Shown here one piece after another: positions 52,633 through 61,717 of a stretch of DNA of 64,000 nt. The stretch comes from Candidatus Rifleibacteriota bacterium (GTDB taxonomy: Bacteria; Muiribacteriota; Ozemobacteria; Ozemobacterales; Ozemobacteraceae): positions 649,531-713,530 of the forward strand of contig JADFZL010000001.1 in assembly GCA_015232575.1 (NCBI GenBank), given 5' to 3'. The notes beneath the pieces are model-generated. The model was not told the origin of the DNA. It worked only from the letters and a program-made list of their open reading frames with translations, and did not search any database. How positions within the stretch are numbered: position 1 is the stretch's first letter; each line of letters starts with the position of its first letter. The translations under genes were made by a program, and so were the position numbers.

Positions 52633-53835
52633 TCAGATAATAAAAGCAAACTGAGCGTAGAATGCAGCAGCTTTCACCAGGTCATCAACGGGCGTCTTTT
52701 CATTGGGAGCGTGCGCATTAACTTCATTTCCTGGCCCGAATCCGATCATCGGAATCTTGTAATATCCGTTAATAGTAACTCCGTTTGTAGAAAACGTCCA
52801 TTTATCAACTTTTGGATCTTTATTAAAGAGTTCTTTGAAAGCTTTAACTCCAGTTTGTACAACATGTTCTGTTTCTGGAATTTTCCAGGTCGGGAAGTAT
52901 TTTTCCATGCCATATTTCAATCCGGTGTAAGCTGTTTCTTCATAATGCAGTACTTCGACTTTTGCTTCATCGCCCAGTTTGAACTTGAGAGCCTTCAGAA
53001 CATCCTCAACTTCCTTTACTGCCGAATCTTTTGTTTCTCCCCATGTCAATCTGCGATCAAGGTGAATATGCACAGAATCAGCAACTGCACAAAGAGACGG
53101 GCTTCCAGACTTGAATTCGGAAATTGTCACAGTGCCTTTTCCGAGAAACTCATCTGTTTTCAGGCGTTCGTTAAGCTTTTCAACTTCAAGCGCAAAACGG
53201 GCAGCCATATATACCGCATTTTTTCCGCGTTCCGGAGCTGAGCCGTGGCAAGAAATTCCGCGGAAATCAACACCGATTTCCATGCGCCCACGATGGCCAC
53301 GATATATATTCAGGTTCGTAGGTTCGGTGCTTATAACAAAATCAGGTTTCAGTTTTTCCTCTTCGACGAGGTATTTCCAGCAGAGACCGTCACAATCTTC
53401 TTCCATGACAGAACTGACGACATAAAATGTAACATCGCGATCAAAACCCAGTTCTTTCAGGATGCGACCAGCGGTAATAGCAGAAGCAATTCCGCCTTCC
53501 TGATCCACAGTTCCACGACCCAGCACATGACCGTCTTTTACTTCGCCCAGAAAAGGATCGAATTCCCAATTGGCACGATTTCCGACTCCAACAGTATCAA
53601 CATGACCATCAATAGCCACAACTGTTTTGCCCTTGCCAACTCTTCCGATCACGTTTCCGAGACCATCGACTCTTACTTCGTCAAAACCGGCTTCCTTCAT
53701 CTGCCGGGCAACTTCTGCCTGAACATCTTTTTCCTTCATGCTTTCAGATGGAATCTTAACCATCCTGCCAAGGTTCTTTGCAGTGTAGTCACGATACTTT
53801 TCGGCCAGTTCCATAACCTTTTTTGCGTTACTCAT
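52633..53835 (-). CDS. M20 family peptidase, YgeY/Dape-like
   Basis: A 400-residue di-zinc hydrolase. Motifs: 'VVAIDGHVDTVGVG' (first metal His-Asp), 'VLGRGTVDQEGGIASAI', 'VVSSVMEEDCDGLCWKYLV' (catalytic Glu) and 'DFVISTEPTNLNIYRGHRG', followed by the dimerisation insert and a C-terminal 'GFGPGNEVNAHAPNEKTPVDDL'. It fits the YgeY-type subfamily of M20 enzymes that act on acylated amino acids or small peptides. AGGAG lies 6 nt before the ATG. Its leader contains a single triple-hairpin copy. Confidence 0.9.
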   Translation of the reverse strand: MSNAKKVMELAEKYRDYTAKNLGRMVKIPSESMKEKDVQAEVARQMKEAGFDEVRVDGLGNVIGRVGKGKTVVAIDGHVDTVGVGNRANWEFDPFLGEVKDGHVLGRGTVDQEGGIASAITAGRILKELGFDRDVTFYVVSSVMEEDCDGLCWKYLVEEEKLKPDFVISTEPTNLNIYRGHRGRMEIGVDFRGISCHGSAPERGKNAVYMAARFALEVEKLNERLKTDEFLGKGTVTISEFKSGSPSLCAVADSVHIHLDRRLTWGETKDSAVKEVEDVLKALKFKLGDEAKVEVLHYEETAYTGLKYGMEKYFPTWKIPETEHVVQTGVKAFKELFNKDPKVDKWTFSTNGVTINGYYKIPMIGFGPGNEVNAHAPNEKTPVDDLVKAAAFYAQFAFII

Positions 53836-54256
53836 TCCAATCTCCTGATTGTAATATTTTTGCCGTTATCAGAAGCAAATCAGCGGCTTGCCGAAGATTA
53901 TACCCGAGAAAACGACATTTCACAATATCTATTTAGAGAGGGGGCACGCGTCCCCTCTCGTCGGTCGAACAAGTTCGACCGCCTCACTCCCCGCGGTCGA
54001 GCACCTTTGTGCTCTCCGCTTTTTAACAATGATACGTACCGTTCAGACCTCCTGATCCGTATCTGTCGTAATGCTTGTTTCAGAAAAATCGACAGGAATC
54101 GCATATGGCACTTTTTTAACGGAAATTTTTAAAGAAATGCCAATTAATAGAGGAACTTGCAAAATGAGAATTAATCAATGTTGTGAAGATTTTCTCAATC
54201 TGCATAGACAAACAATTCTCACAGAATAACTGCGTAAATTTTATACAATATTGCAA
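53836..54256. other. Gene-free stretch upstream of the M20 peptidase gene
   Basis: Contains triple-hairpin copy 5 (53933-54018) and otherwise no feature I can support. A plus-strand frame running through it continues from the antisense of the peptidase and includes the repeat, so it is not a gene. Confidence 0.55.
53933..54018. repeat. Triple-hairpin repeat, copy 5
   Basis: The three stem-loops in the same order. The first stem has one G-T pair (GTCCCCTCTC), and the third has an extra T in its loop (GAGCAC/GTGCTC). It lies about 98 bp before the M20 start codon. Confidence 0.88.
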
Positions 54257-55366
54257 TTACCTCAATAGCCATTCGCCTGGGAAGAATCTTCTCATAAACA
54301 AAGGATTTTTTTCTTTATAGAGGCGCTCGGCAATTTCATCTGCGACTGAAATTGAACATTGTTCCTCAAGACAAAGAATGTGCGGCGGCTGATTCCAGCG
54401 ACCGTTTACCTTATAATTCACTGCTCCGCAATAGTGAAAGCAGCGTCCACGATAACCACATTCTTTACATTCATGCCATTCCCGCGCTGATTCCACCATG
54501 ATTTTGGCTCTGAGTTTTCGATCCATTCCTGTTTTTACGTTTCCCAGAAGGACTGAATGATCTTCATCTGTTTTGACCAGCCGCAGACATGGGTATATAT
54601 TTCCCGAGGGTGCAACGGCAATTTCTCCGTCGTGCTTGTCACAACAGGCACAGCGTTCACATGATTTATTTACATGTGAAGCAATTCTGGAATCGAAAAT
54701 GGTTATAGATGCTGGATTTCCAGATTTATAACGTTCCTCATAGAAATTCCCCAGCGCTTTGTACTCATTTCTCATTGTCGCAACGGCATCATCACTCCAT
54801 GTCTCTTCGTAGTTCAATCCGACGCTGAAATGCCTGAAACCGCAATAATAGAGTTTCTCAATGCCCTCTGAAAGGAATTTAATGTTCCGTGAAGAGAATG
54901 TCGCCAATACCTGAATATTCGGACAGATCTGCAGCAAAGCTGGAAAATTTTCAGCAATCCGCGCAAAGGAACCAGTTCCATCTGGAAGCGGCCGGGTTGC
55001 ATCATGGCATGCCCCGTGTCCGTCAAGACTCAATGAAAGCACGATTCCAGCATCGACAGAGCGCCTTATCGTGTCTTCGTTAAGAAGGAGGCCATTCGTT
55101 GTTGCAAAAAATCTGAGCGGCATGGTAATGCCTTCTTTCGAACGCCATGAATGGGCATATTCAATTACATGGAACATCAGATCCTGTTCAAGAAATGGCT
55201 CTCCGCCAAAGAATGAGATATCAAGATGACCGCTGCTGTTCTCATGCCCAAATCGAACAGCCTGCTCAGCTGTTTCGCGATCCATGCGACGTGAATCCTT
55301 ACTGCCAACATAGCAATAGACGCATCGCAGGTTGCAGTCATGTGTCAAATGAAGAGCCAGTTTCAT
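54257..55366 (-). CDS. Radical SAM/SPASM domain enzyme
   Basis: A 369-residue enzyme. The [4Fe-4S] motif is C11-x3-C15-x2-C18 ('CNLRCVYC'), followed by 'ISFFGGEPFLEQDL' and 'FATTNGLLL', the TIM-barrel landmarks. The SPASM region holds 'CERCACCDKHDGEIAVAPSG', 'IYPC', 'CKECGYRGRCFHYCG' and a last Cys, enough for two auxiliary clusters. SPASM proteins mature peptides or proteins (sulfatase maturase, PQQ and thioether-peptide enzymes). The gene starts 32 nt after an exported protein with five Pro-Cys repeats, a possible substrate. GGGGAACAA precedes the ATG. Confidence 0.9.
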   Translation of the reverse strand: MKLALHLTHDCNLRCVYCYVGSKDSRRMDRETAEQAVRFGHENSSGHLDISFFGGEPFLEQDLMFHVIEYAHSWRSKEGITMPLRFFATTNGLLLNEDTIRRSVDAGIVLSLSLDGHGACHDATRPLPDGTGSFARIAENFPALLQICPNIQVLATFSSRNIKFLSEGIEKLYYCGFRHFSVGLNYEETWSDDAVATMRNEYKALGNFYEERYKSGNPASITIFDSRIASHVNKSCERCACCDKHDGEIAVAPSGNIYPCLRLVKTDEDHSVLLGNVKTGMDRKLRAKIMVESAREWHECKECGYRGRCFHYCGAVNYKVNGRWNQPPHILCLEEQCSISVADEIAERLYKEKNPLFMRRFFPGEWLLR

Positions 55367-55397
55367 TTAGTTGTTCCCCGGAAGCCTTGAATAAAGG

Positions 55398-56171
55398 CTA
55401 TTTATTGACGAATTTCTCGACCTTAAATGCAAAAGATGATTTCTGTGAACCTGATTTTTCGACTTGTACAATGGTTCCCTCAACAATGCAGTGATCGCCA
55501 TTTTTAAAAATTGTGGTATTTGATTCAAGGGGCATTCCAACCGGTTGAGTCGCATTGCATTGTGAAATATCATCACAAATGTAAACGCCGCTATTTCCGG
55601 CATTTGTCCAGGTTCCGAAAAATCCCTGAAGCCTTACCCGCATTCCGATGTATTCGCCTGGTTTCGCAACTGCGTCAACAAGAGAAAGATCACGAACCGC
55701 TGCCGGCTGCTCAACCTTAGGTTCAGGCCACTGGGCTGGAGATGATCCTTTGCATGGGGGATTACTTTCCGGAGGAGCAACCATTTCGCCGGTACATGGA
55801 ACCGGTTCAGGTTTAGGCTCGGAAGGTGGCATGGGTTCACCAGCACAAGGAGCCGGCTGAGACTGAGGTTCAGAAGGAGGCATGGCTATTCCAGAGCATG
55901 GAGCCTCTTCAGTTTGAGGAGGTGGCTGAGGCACTGCGATTTTACCAAGACATGGAGGTTGATCAGCCTGAGCAACCATAATTCCAGAAGAATGAGCCAG
56001 AGATGAAGAAGCTTGGGCATTAAGAGATGCACAAGAAAGCGTCAGCAGCAGACAGATTGGAAGAGTTATCTCAACACGCATAAACAACGAAATACTCTCA
56101 AGAAACCTTCGACGCGGACGAAAACCCGGATAATCCGGATTTTTCGGGGAAACTGGTTGTACCTGTTTCAT
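55398..56171 (-). CDS. Exported protein with five Pro-Cys repeats and a C-terminal OB-like domain
   Basis: A 257-residue protein. A basic N-terminus (RPRRR) and a hydrophobic helix (about 33-50) give a signal anchor or signal peptide. Residues 70-150 are Pro-rich with Cys at 74, 92, 109, 126 and 140, each in the form '[P/A/V]PCxG' and spaced 18, 17, 17 and 14 residues apart, joined by 'MPPSEP'-like linkers. Residues 158-255 form a beta-barrel domain of OB type ('MRVRLQGFFGTWT', 'CIVEGTIVQVE') as in bacterial OB-fold exported proteins. AAGGAG precedes the ATG. It is directly upstream of the radical SAM gene. Confidence 0.82.
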   Translation of the reverse strand: MKQVQPVSPKNPDYPGFRPRRRFLESISLFMRVEITLPICLLLTLSCASLNAQASSSLAHSSGIMVAQADQPPCLGKIAVPQPPPQTEEAPCSGIAMPPSEPQSQPAPCAGEPMPPSEPKPEPVPCTGEMVAPPESNPPCKGSSPAQWPEPKVEQPAAVRDLSLVDAVAKPGEYIGMRVRLQGFFGTWTNAGNSGVYICDDISQCNATQPVGMPLESNTTIFKNGDHCIVEGTIVQVEKSGSQKSSFAFKVEKFVNK

Positions 56172-56631
56172 ATTTTCTCCTTTTCCAGGGAAAACTTCCA
56201 GAATGTTTCAATTCTGTCAAAAACACTGTAATAATTGCATGCAGCACATTAACTCAAGCAATGTTGAAATCCAGGTTCACATTTTCAGAATCAAGATTCA
56301 AGCATGGAACAGCAGAATAAAGAAAATACCAGCTGACACAGGAATAATCGCTGTTCATATTTTCAGCAACAAAAGCAATTTACATCCAGTATAATTAAGA
56401 GTATCAGAAATTGTCAATATTTATCGTATTTGCATCACAAAGTAGCGCTCCCGATAATGATTTTAAGCAAAATCCTCACAGGATAGCATACTCTCAATTT
56501 TGGATGTTGCACAACATTGAACTGTGATGATATATTGTCTCTGAAATACAATCATCACGCCTCCTGATAAAAGATTAAACAGGAGCGCGACGGGAGTTCT
56601 CTAAATAATTATGCAGTTGAAGAGTAGCTGA
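56172..56631. other. Gene-free stretch before the nucleotide-transporter-like gene
   Basis: 460 bp of divergent spacer between a minus-strand and a plus-strand gene. No repeat or obvious promoter element stands out. Confidence 0.5.
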
Positions 56632-59346
56632 TTGAATCAATTTCCTTCTGATAAAAACTCCGAAGACCAAACCTCGTTTTTCTCACGTATGATTCCTGTG
56701 CGTGCAGAGGAATGGCCTGCCGTCTTCTGGTGTTTAATGATCAATTTGCTTCTTGGAATTTGCTTCACTATTGGAAGTTCAATCAGTCAATCGCTGTTTC
56801 TCAAGGAAGTCGGACCGGATAAACTTCCGGGTGCAATGACAGTGACCGCACTCGCAATAGTTGCGGTCTTTCCTTTCTATAGCTTTTTGCTCACCCGCAT
56901 TGAAGTTTCCAGAATATTCCATTTCTTTGCTGTTATCATCGGTGGCGGACTTCTTATAATAGCAGGAATTATGCGCCTTGCCGCTCCTTCCTCATGGATT
57001 TATCTTTTTCTTCTAACCTGGAATGCCATTGCCGGAATGCTTTACTTTGCCCATTTTTCAAATTACCTTATACATTTTTTTGACACCCTTCAATCCAAGC
57101 GTGTTTTGCCCTTTATTTTCAGCGGAATTATCATTGGAACAATTGTCGGTGGTTTCAGTCTTACATACGCTCTTGAAATCCTTGGCATACCCTTTGTAAT
57201 AGTTGGATGGAGCATAATGCTGATAGCAGTCTCCCTGATGGTGGAAGCAAACAGAGTAAATAAAACCTTCAACCGGGCGCCTGAATCAGATGAAGGTTTC
57301 TGGGGTAGTCTGAAGGGAAACTTCGATCTGGTTGGAAAATCTCCATTTATTCAGACAACGCTATTAGCATATCTCTTCGGTGATCTGGCACTAGCAGGAT
57401 CAAGCGTCATCTCACAAACCATTTTTGCCGAAAATCCACGATTTGCGGATGCCGAGGCACTCAGTGCTTTTCTCGCCAACCTTGAAGCATGGATCGGTGT
57501 TGCAGGCCTGGCACTTGAACTTGTCGCAATTCCCTTCATTCTTCGGGTTGGCGGAGTTCAGGCAATCAATTTTATTCTTCCGGGTGCAACTTTTCTTTCA
57601 CTTCTGCTGCTCATACTTTTCCCGCCATTTGCATTCATAATTGCAATATTTATCAGATTCAACCTGTCAGCAGGTTCGGAATACATCGAACCAAGCGCCA
57701 GTAATCTGCTCTTTAATGCTCTTCCTCCAGAAGATAAAAGTAAAATCAGAGCTTTTTACAGCGGTTTTGTCGAACCTCTGGGTCCTATTGCAACTGGCCT
57801 GCTGCTGTCACTGCTCATGCATTTTTTTGCATTAAGAAGTTTGATAATGATTTTCGTTGTTTTTGCAGGAATATATCTTTTCCTGACAATTCGGCAAAAC
57901 CGTCTTTACGCTGCTACACTTCTGGAACTTCTTGAAACTGCACGTCTTGACCTCTTTGCCCGGGCTGCTGAGGGGCTCCAGACAACAGATCCGCAAATTA
58001 TCTCAGCACTGGAAAAAAATCTCGAAAATGATGATGTACGCATTGCAGCTCTCTCTGCACGCCTTCTTGTCGACCTTCGTGGCCCAACCTCAATGCCTGC
58101 CCTGGAAAAAGCCCTATGCTTCGACAAAGAATTGCTACAGGCAGAAATACTAAGACTCCTGTCAGAAATTCCACCCGAACCATGTGGACCAGTATGTAAT
58201 GTAAGCCAGTTTCTTTCGGATACCAAAGGCACTCTATGTGAAGAATCAATCCGTTATCTTATCCGCCGAAATGCAGTCAATGAATACCACTTGCTTATCC
58301 GAAACCTTATGCGTTCAGAAAATGTCGGCATTGTAGCTTATGCTGCAATGGCAGGTCTGACAGTATCTTCACTTCGGGAAGAATCAGAAAAATGGCTATG
58401 CGAAGCATTATCTGGATCAGATGTTGCGAAATCAGGTTCGGCAGGTGCTGTATTTACTGCCATGGCGGCCATCAACTGCTTTCCGGTACAATTCCATACC
58501 ACTATTCTCTCTCTGCTTTCACGAGAAGATTTCCTGGCCAGAGCAGCAGCAAGAGCACTTCTCACTTCGATCAAAGAAATCTCACGCATAGACAGACAGC
58601 ATCTCGGACCTGCACTTGTGGAAGCAGGAACCCGCCATTCAATACCGGAAGTCCGCCTCCTGTTCCTGAAAATTCTGGCCCATCGAAAAGACGCCACTTC
58701 GCTGAGAAATTATCTGCCGGCTTTTCTTGGCGACATTTCCGAAACAGTTCGAAATGAAGCCATTCGCGTGGCCAGAACAATGATAACACTCGCTGAAACA
58801 AGAGGAAGACGTGAAAACACAAGTGGCACGCGCCAATGGTGCTCCTGGTTGCTTCTTGAAGCCGGTGCCGGAAAACAGAATTTGCTGTTTTCGCTGGCAA
58901 ATGAGGCACTTTTTCAAGCAGCGAGAATCGAAATGTGCCGGGCACATCTTGAAGAAAACCCCGAAAAACTGCGTGTGACTCCTCTTGTAGATACTCTATG
59001 GCGTGACAGAACACGCCTTTGCATTGATACAGCACTTCGAATTCTCCGGGAGTCCGAACGTAGCGGTGCTGCCGCAATAGTCGGCCGGGGAATAGCATCA
59101 AGAGAACCAAGGATGCGTGCAAACGCTCTTGAAGCTCTGCAGAACATCAGAAACGAAGATGCAAAAACCACGGCACGACTTTTCGAAATTCTTCTGTCAG
59201 ATTACTCATCCGGAAAATTATCTGCGATGATTCTTGAAGCATTCCCGGAAACTAAGTGCGATTTAAAAATCCAAATCTCTGAACTTCTGAGTTCAGAAAA
59301 CTCCTGGGAAGCTGCAATCGCAAAAGCCGCTTTTGCCGCCTCCTGA
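56632..59346 (+). CDS. ATP/ADP-translocase-like (Npt/TLC) membrane protein fused to HEAT repeats
   Basis: A 904-residue protein. Residues 25-430 carry about 11-12 membrane helices with the pattern of Npt1/Npt2-type nucleotide transporters (e.g. 'RAEEWPAVFWCLMINLLLGICFTIGSSISQSLFL' beginning, 'VGPDKLPGAMTVTALAIV', 'NLSAGSEYIEPSASNLLFNALPPEDKSKIRAFYSGFVEPLG'). Residues 440-900 are HEAT/Armadillo-type repeats of 30-40 residues. Classical members exchange ATP for ADP in intracellular bacteria; HEAT-fused relatives are found in free-living ones, where the substrate is unknown. The apparent start is a TTG with GAAGAG upstream; certain start is not possible. A cNMP-domain gene follows 27 nt later. 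Confidence 0.83.
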   Translation: MNQFPSDKNSEDQTSFFSRMIPVRAEEWPAVFWCLMINLLLGICFTIGSSISQSLFLKEVGPDKLPGAMTVTALAIVAVFPFYSFLLTRIEVSRIFHFFAVIIGGGLLIIAGIMRLAAPSSWIYLFLLTWNAIAGMLYFAHFSNYLIHFFDTLQSKRVLPFIFSGIIIGTIVGGFSLTYALEILGIPFVIVGWSIMLIAVSLMVEANRVNKTFNRAPESDEGFWGSLKGNFDLVGKSPFIQTTLLAYLFGDLALAGSSVISQTIFAENPRFADAEALSAFLANLEAWIGVAGLALELVAIPFILRVGGVQAINFILPGATFLSLLLLILFPPFAFIIAIFIRFNLSAGSEYIEPSASNLLFNALPPEDKSKIRAFYSGFVEPLGPIATGLLLSLLMHFFALRSLIMIFVVFAGIYLFLTIRQNRLYAATLLELLETARLDLFARAAEGLQTTDPQIISALEKNLENDDVRIAALSARLLVDLRGPTSMPALEKALCFDKELLQAEILRLLSEIPPEPCGPVCNVSQFLSDTKGTLCEESIRYLIRRNAVNEYHLLIRNLMRSENVGIVAYAAMAGLTVSSLREESEKWLCEALSGSDVAKSGSAGAVFTAMAAINCFPVQFHTTILSLLSREDFLARAAARALLTSIKEISRIDRQHLGPALVEAGTRHSIPEVRLLFLKILAHRKDATSLRNYLPAFLGDISETVRNEAIRVARTMITLAETRGRRENTSGTRQWCSWLLLEAGAGKQNLLFSLANEALFQAARIEMCRAHLEENPEKLRVTPLVDTLWRDRTRLCIDTALRILRESERSGAAAIVGRGIASREPRMRANALEALQNIRNEDAKTTARLFEILLSDYSSGKLSAMILEAFPETKCDLKIQISELLSSENSWEAAIAKAAFAAS

Positions 59347-59373
59347 ATTGCCATTGAAGGAGAGAATAACAGA

Positions 59374-59844
59374 ATGGAATCCCTGATAGAAAAAGCTCTG
59401 GCTCTGAAAAAAGTTTCTATTTTTGAAAATCTGTCTGCTGAAGCACTGAGACTGCTGGCAAGCGCCTGCGAAGAAACAGAATCCAGGCGGAATGAAATCA
59501 TACTGAACGAGGGAGAGGCTTCAGCGACCCTTCACATTATAGTGAGCGGCTCAGTTAATGTTATTCGAAATTTTGGCGGAAAAACCGAAAAACATCTGGC
59601 AACACTGACCACCGGAGGTTATTTCGGCGAAATGAACCTCTTTGACGGTGACCCTCATAGTGCGACCGTTGTAGCAGCGGAGAACTGCCGCCTTTTCTGT
59701 ATCCGTCGCGATCCTCTCAGAGAAATAATTGACCTTCATCCGCCACTGGCACTTGAAATTCTTCGAGGCTTTTCCCTGCGTCTGCGCAGTGCAAATCGCC
59801 GCGAAGAAAATGCTTCAATCAAGGGCGGCGAAACTCGCGGATAA
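59374..59844 (+). CDS. Stand-alone cyclic-nucleotide-binding-like domain protein
   Basis: A 156-residue Crp-like sensory domain without a DNA-binding part. The core is 'TLHIIVSGSVNVIRN' and 'GGYFGEMNLFDGDPHSATVVA'. The Arg that binds the nucleotide phosphate in 'R.A' is a His here, so the ligand may not be cAMP or cGMP. A helical C-terminus follows. It lies 27 nt after the transporter-like gene and is likely to regulate it. The last 26 bp overlap, in antisense, the end of the YkgJ-type gene. GGAGAG precedes the ATG by about 11 nt. Confidence 0.86.
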   Translation: MESLIEKALALKKVSIFENLSAEALRLLASACEETESRRNEIILNEGEASATLHIIVSGSVNVIRNFGGKTEKHLATLTTGGYFGEMNLFDGDPHSATVVAAENCRLFCIRRDPLREIIDLHPPLALEILRGFSLRLRSANRREENASIKGGETRG

Positions 59845-60319
59845 TTTCATAATGGCCATCACGATAGGGCGCATAAGTTCTTTTCGTCACCTCAATCTGG
59901 CGTTCGTATTGAGCAAACATTCCCTTCGTAATTAAACTTTCAATATAGTCTATCCCTGGAATCAAGTATTGCTTCAATTCTGAATATTTTGTACAGGTTT
60001 TGAATACAGCCCACCAATATGATCCTTCATACTCAATTATATCCAGCGGAAAAAGACGACAGTCAAGAGGTCTATTCTTGTATATGGCACAACAACCATC
60101 GCTGCTGAATCGGCACTTGGGGGAGTTGCACATGGAAACAGAATCAACCTCTATTATGTCATTTCGAAATACTGCCTCCATATTAGCCTTTTCTTCTATC
60201 AAAAACCATGGCTGAAAACAGCAATCGACACAATTCCGACAACTTTCAAAATGAATTTGAGAAAAGAAGTCATACAAATCCGAAAGAGCTTTTTCAGTTG
60301 TACAAGACTCAGAATTCAT
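59819..60319 (-). CDS. YkgJ-family cysteine-cluster protein
   Basis: A 166-residue small protein with the zinc- or iron-chelating Cys pattern 'CRNCVDCC' near residue 30, then 'CRFSSDGCCAIYKNRPLDCRLFPLDI', the diagnostic 'C......C.IY..RP..CR.FP' of the family. Members are thought to bind a metal or Fe-S cluster; function is unknown. GGAGGCAGG lies before the ATG. It is convergent with the cNMP-domain gene and overlaps it by 26 bp. Confidence 0.88.
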   Translation of the reverse strand: MNSESCTTEKALSDLYDFFSQIHFESCRNCVDCCFQPWFLIEEKANMEAVFRNDIIEVDSVSMCNSPKCRFSSDGCCAIYKNRPLDCRLFPLDIIEYEGSYWWAVFKTCTKYSELKQYLIPGIDYIESLITKGMFAQYERQIEVTKRTYAPYRDGHYEIIREFRRP

Positions 60320-60707
60320 AAAACACCTGCCTCCTAATTGAGCAATTTGTTATATTGGAGTATTCAAATAAACAATACAATATCTTTCAATTTTTTTCAC
60401 CAATTTCCCAAAAAAAAAACACTCTTTTCCAAATAAGTTTCTCTGTATTTCATATCAGTATTGTCCATTAAACAGAGAAAATCTTTTTCAGAAAAGGTGT
60501 TTCGAAAAAAAGTATGATGCTCCAGAATTTTCACATACCAACAGAAATAACTCAAAAACTTGTCTTCTTCAAAACTTCTAAAGACAATATAAGATGCTTA
60601 ATCAGCTTGCCTGGTTTTATTCTCAAATTAAGATAGAAGAACAATAATTCATTTATGCTTTCAGTTGAACCCGGGAAGACAACTTTTCGCTTAATGTTAT
60701 TCAGATG
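60320..60707. other. Gene-free stretch between YkgJ-type and MBL-fold genes
   Basis: AT-rich, with no supported gene or repeat; it contains the promoter of the YkgJ-type gene and the 3' trailer of the MBL-fold gene. Confidence 0.45.
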
Positions 60708-61592
60708 TCAAAATGAAATGATGGAACCATTTCCCGGGATTCTTAACCCGGAAGGCGAAATTCCTGCATTATCTGACATTTGCCGAAGCGTGCTTCGACT
60801 GACCGTGCAGTGATCAAGCGATTCCATGTGAATCGCTATTACACCAGCCTTCGAAGATGATCTTACAGTTTTCAAAGTCTGCTCTCCATCCATGATTATT
60901 GCTTCATGTCCGGGAATTGTTGCACCACCTGAGTGTGTAATAATAATGTCCGGACTGAATTTTTTAACAGCTTCCTCCACTTCCTCACACCAGATGCTGT
61001 CACCAACCCAATATACGGTTGGCTCCCCTTTTGCCTGAAATATGAAGCCAGATACTTTCCCCATGTATTCAAGAATTTTGCCCTTGCCATGTTTCCCGCC
61101 TATACGAGTTATTGTAATGCCAGACCATGTTTGAGAATTCTTTATCGGAAAAACCTTCTGAAATCCTTCCTTCTCAATCTGACTTTCGTCTCCTGATTGA
61201 CAAAAAACAGGTATATTCTTTGAAATAGCCTGAATTGCCGGTTTATCGAAATGGTCGGGATGCAGATGTGACACAATTACACATTCAACATCAGTTAATA
61301 TCTCTTCCACGACAAATGGCAAATCTTCCGTCGGATTGCTTGCTATACCCGCAAATGGCTGAAACGAAGACTTTGCTGAAAACATCGGATCAGTCAGAAA
61401 CGTTCTTCCTGCATAGACAATTTTCATGGTTGCATTTCGAATCAGCTGAATACTGTTTTTTCCTGATACTTGCTCATAACCACTGTACTGCTTTTCCCCA
61501 GTTTTCTCCCCGAAACTTTCCACACAGCCGGCAATTGTCATAAATACTAATGCTCCAAAGATAAAACAAACATTCAATCGCGTATTTCTCAT
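60708..61592 (-). CDS. MBL-fold metallo-hydrolase, lipoprotein
   Basis: A 294-residue exported metallo-beta-lactamase-fold protein of the UlaG-like group. The lipobox is 'TIAGC' (Cys23). Motifs: 'IVYAGRTFLTDPMF', metal-binding 'VIVSHLHPDHFDKPA', 'TRIGGKHGKGK', 'VYWVGDSIWCEE', 'IITHSGGAT' and 'AIHMESLDHC'. Members hydrolyse phosphoesters, lactones or N-acyl-ethanolamine-type substrates; the specific one is not evident. AAGGGATAA precedes the ATG. It is divergent from a GlxA/AraC-type regulator, which probably controls it. Confidence 0.88.
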   Translation of the reverse strand: MRNTRLNVCFIFGALVFMTIAGCVESFGEKTGEKQYSGYEQVSGKNSIQLIRNATMKIVYAGRTFLTDPMFSAKSSFQPFAGIASNPTEDLPFVVEEILTDVECVIVSHLHPDHFDKPAIQAISKNIPVFCQSGDESQIEKEGFQKVFPIKNSQTWSGITITRIGGKHGKGKILEYMGKVSGFIFQAKGEPTVYWVGDSIWCEEVEEAVKKFSPDIIITHSGGATIPGHEAIIMDGEQTLKTVRSSSKAGVIAIHMESLDHCTVSRSTLRQMSDNAGISPSGLRIPGNGSIISF

Positions 61593-61625
61593 AATTATCC
61601 CTTCGAATTTTTTCCTACGAATTCA

Positions 61626-61643
61626 TTGCATAAATATATGCAA
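61626..61643. promoter_or_regulatory. Palindromic operator candidate between MBL-fold gene and AraC-type regulator
   Basis: A perfect TTGCATA/TATGCAA inverted repeat with a 4-bp spacer (AATA), in the centre of the 125-bp divergent intergenic region. Confidence 0.4.
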
Positions 61644-61717
61644 CTGATACTATTATTGCAAATTCCAGAATGCTATACTAGAGTCAAATCGGACATATTA
61701 AAGTCCAAAAACGACAG

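Noticed and set aside
53245..54132. Plus-strand open frame of 295 codons
   Set aside because: It is antisense to the M20 peptidase, runs through triple-hairpin copy 5, and its translation has no family resemblance; the minus-strand gene is clearly real.
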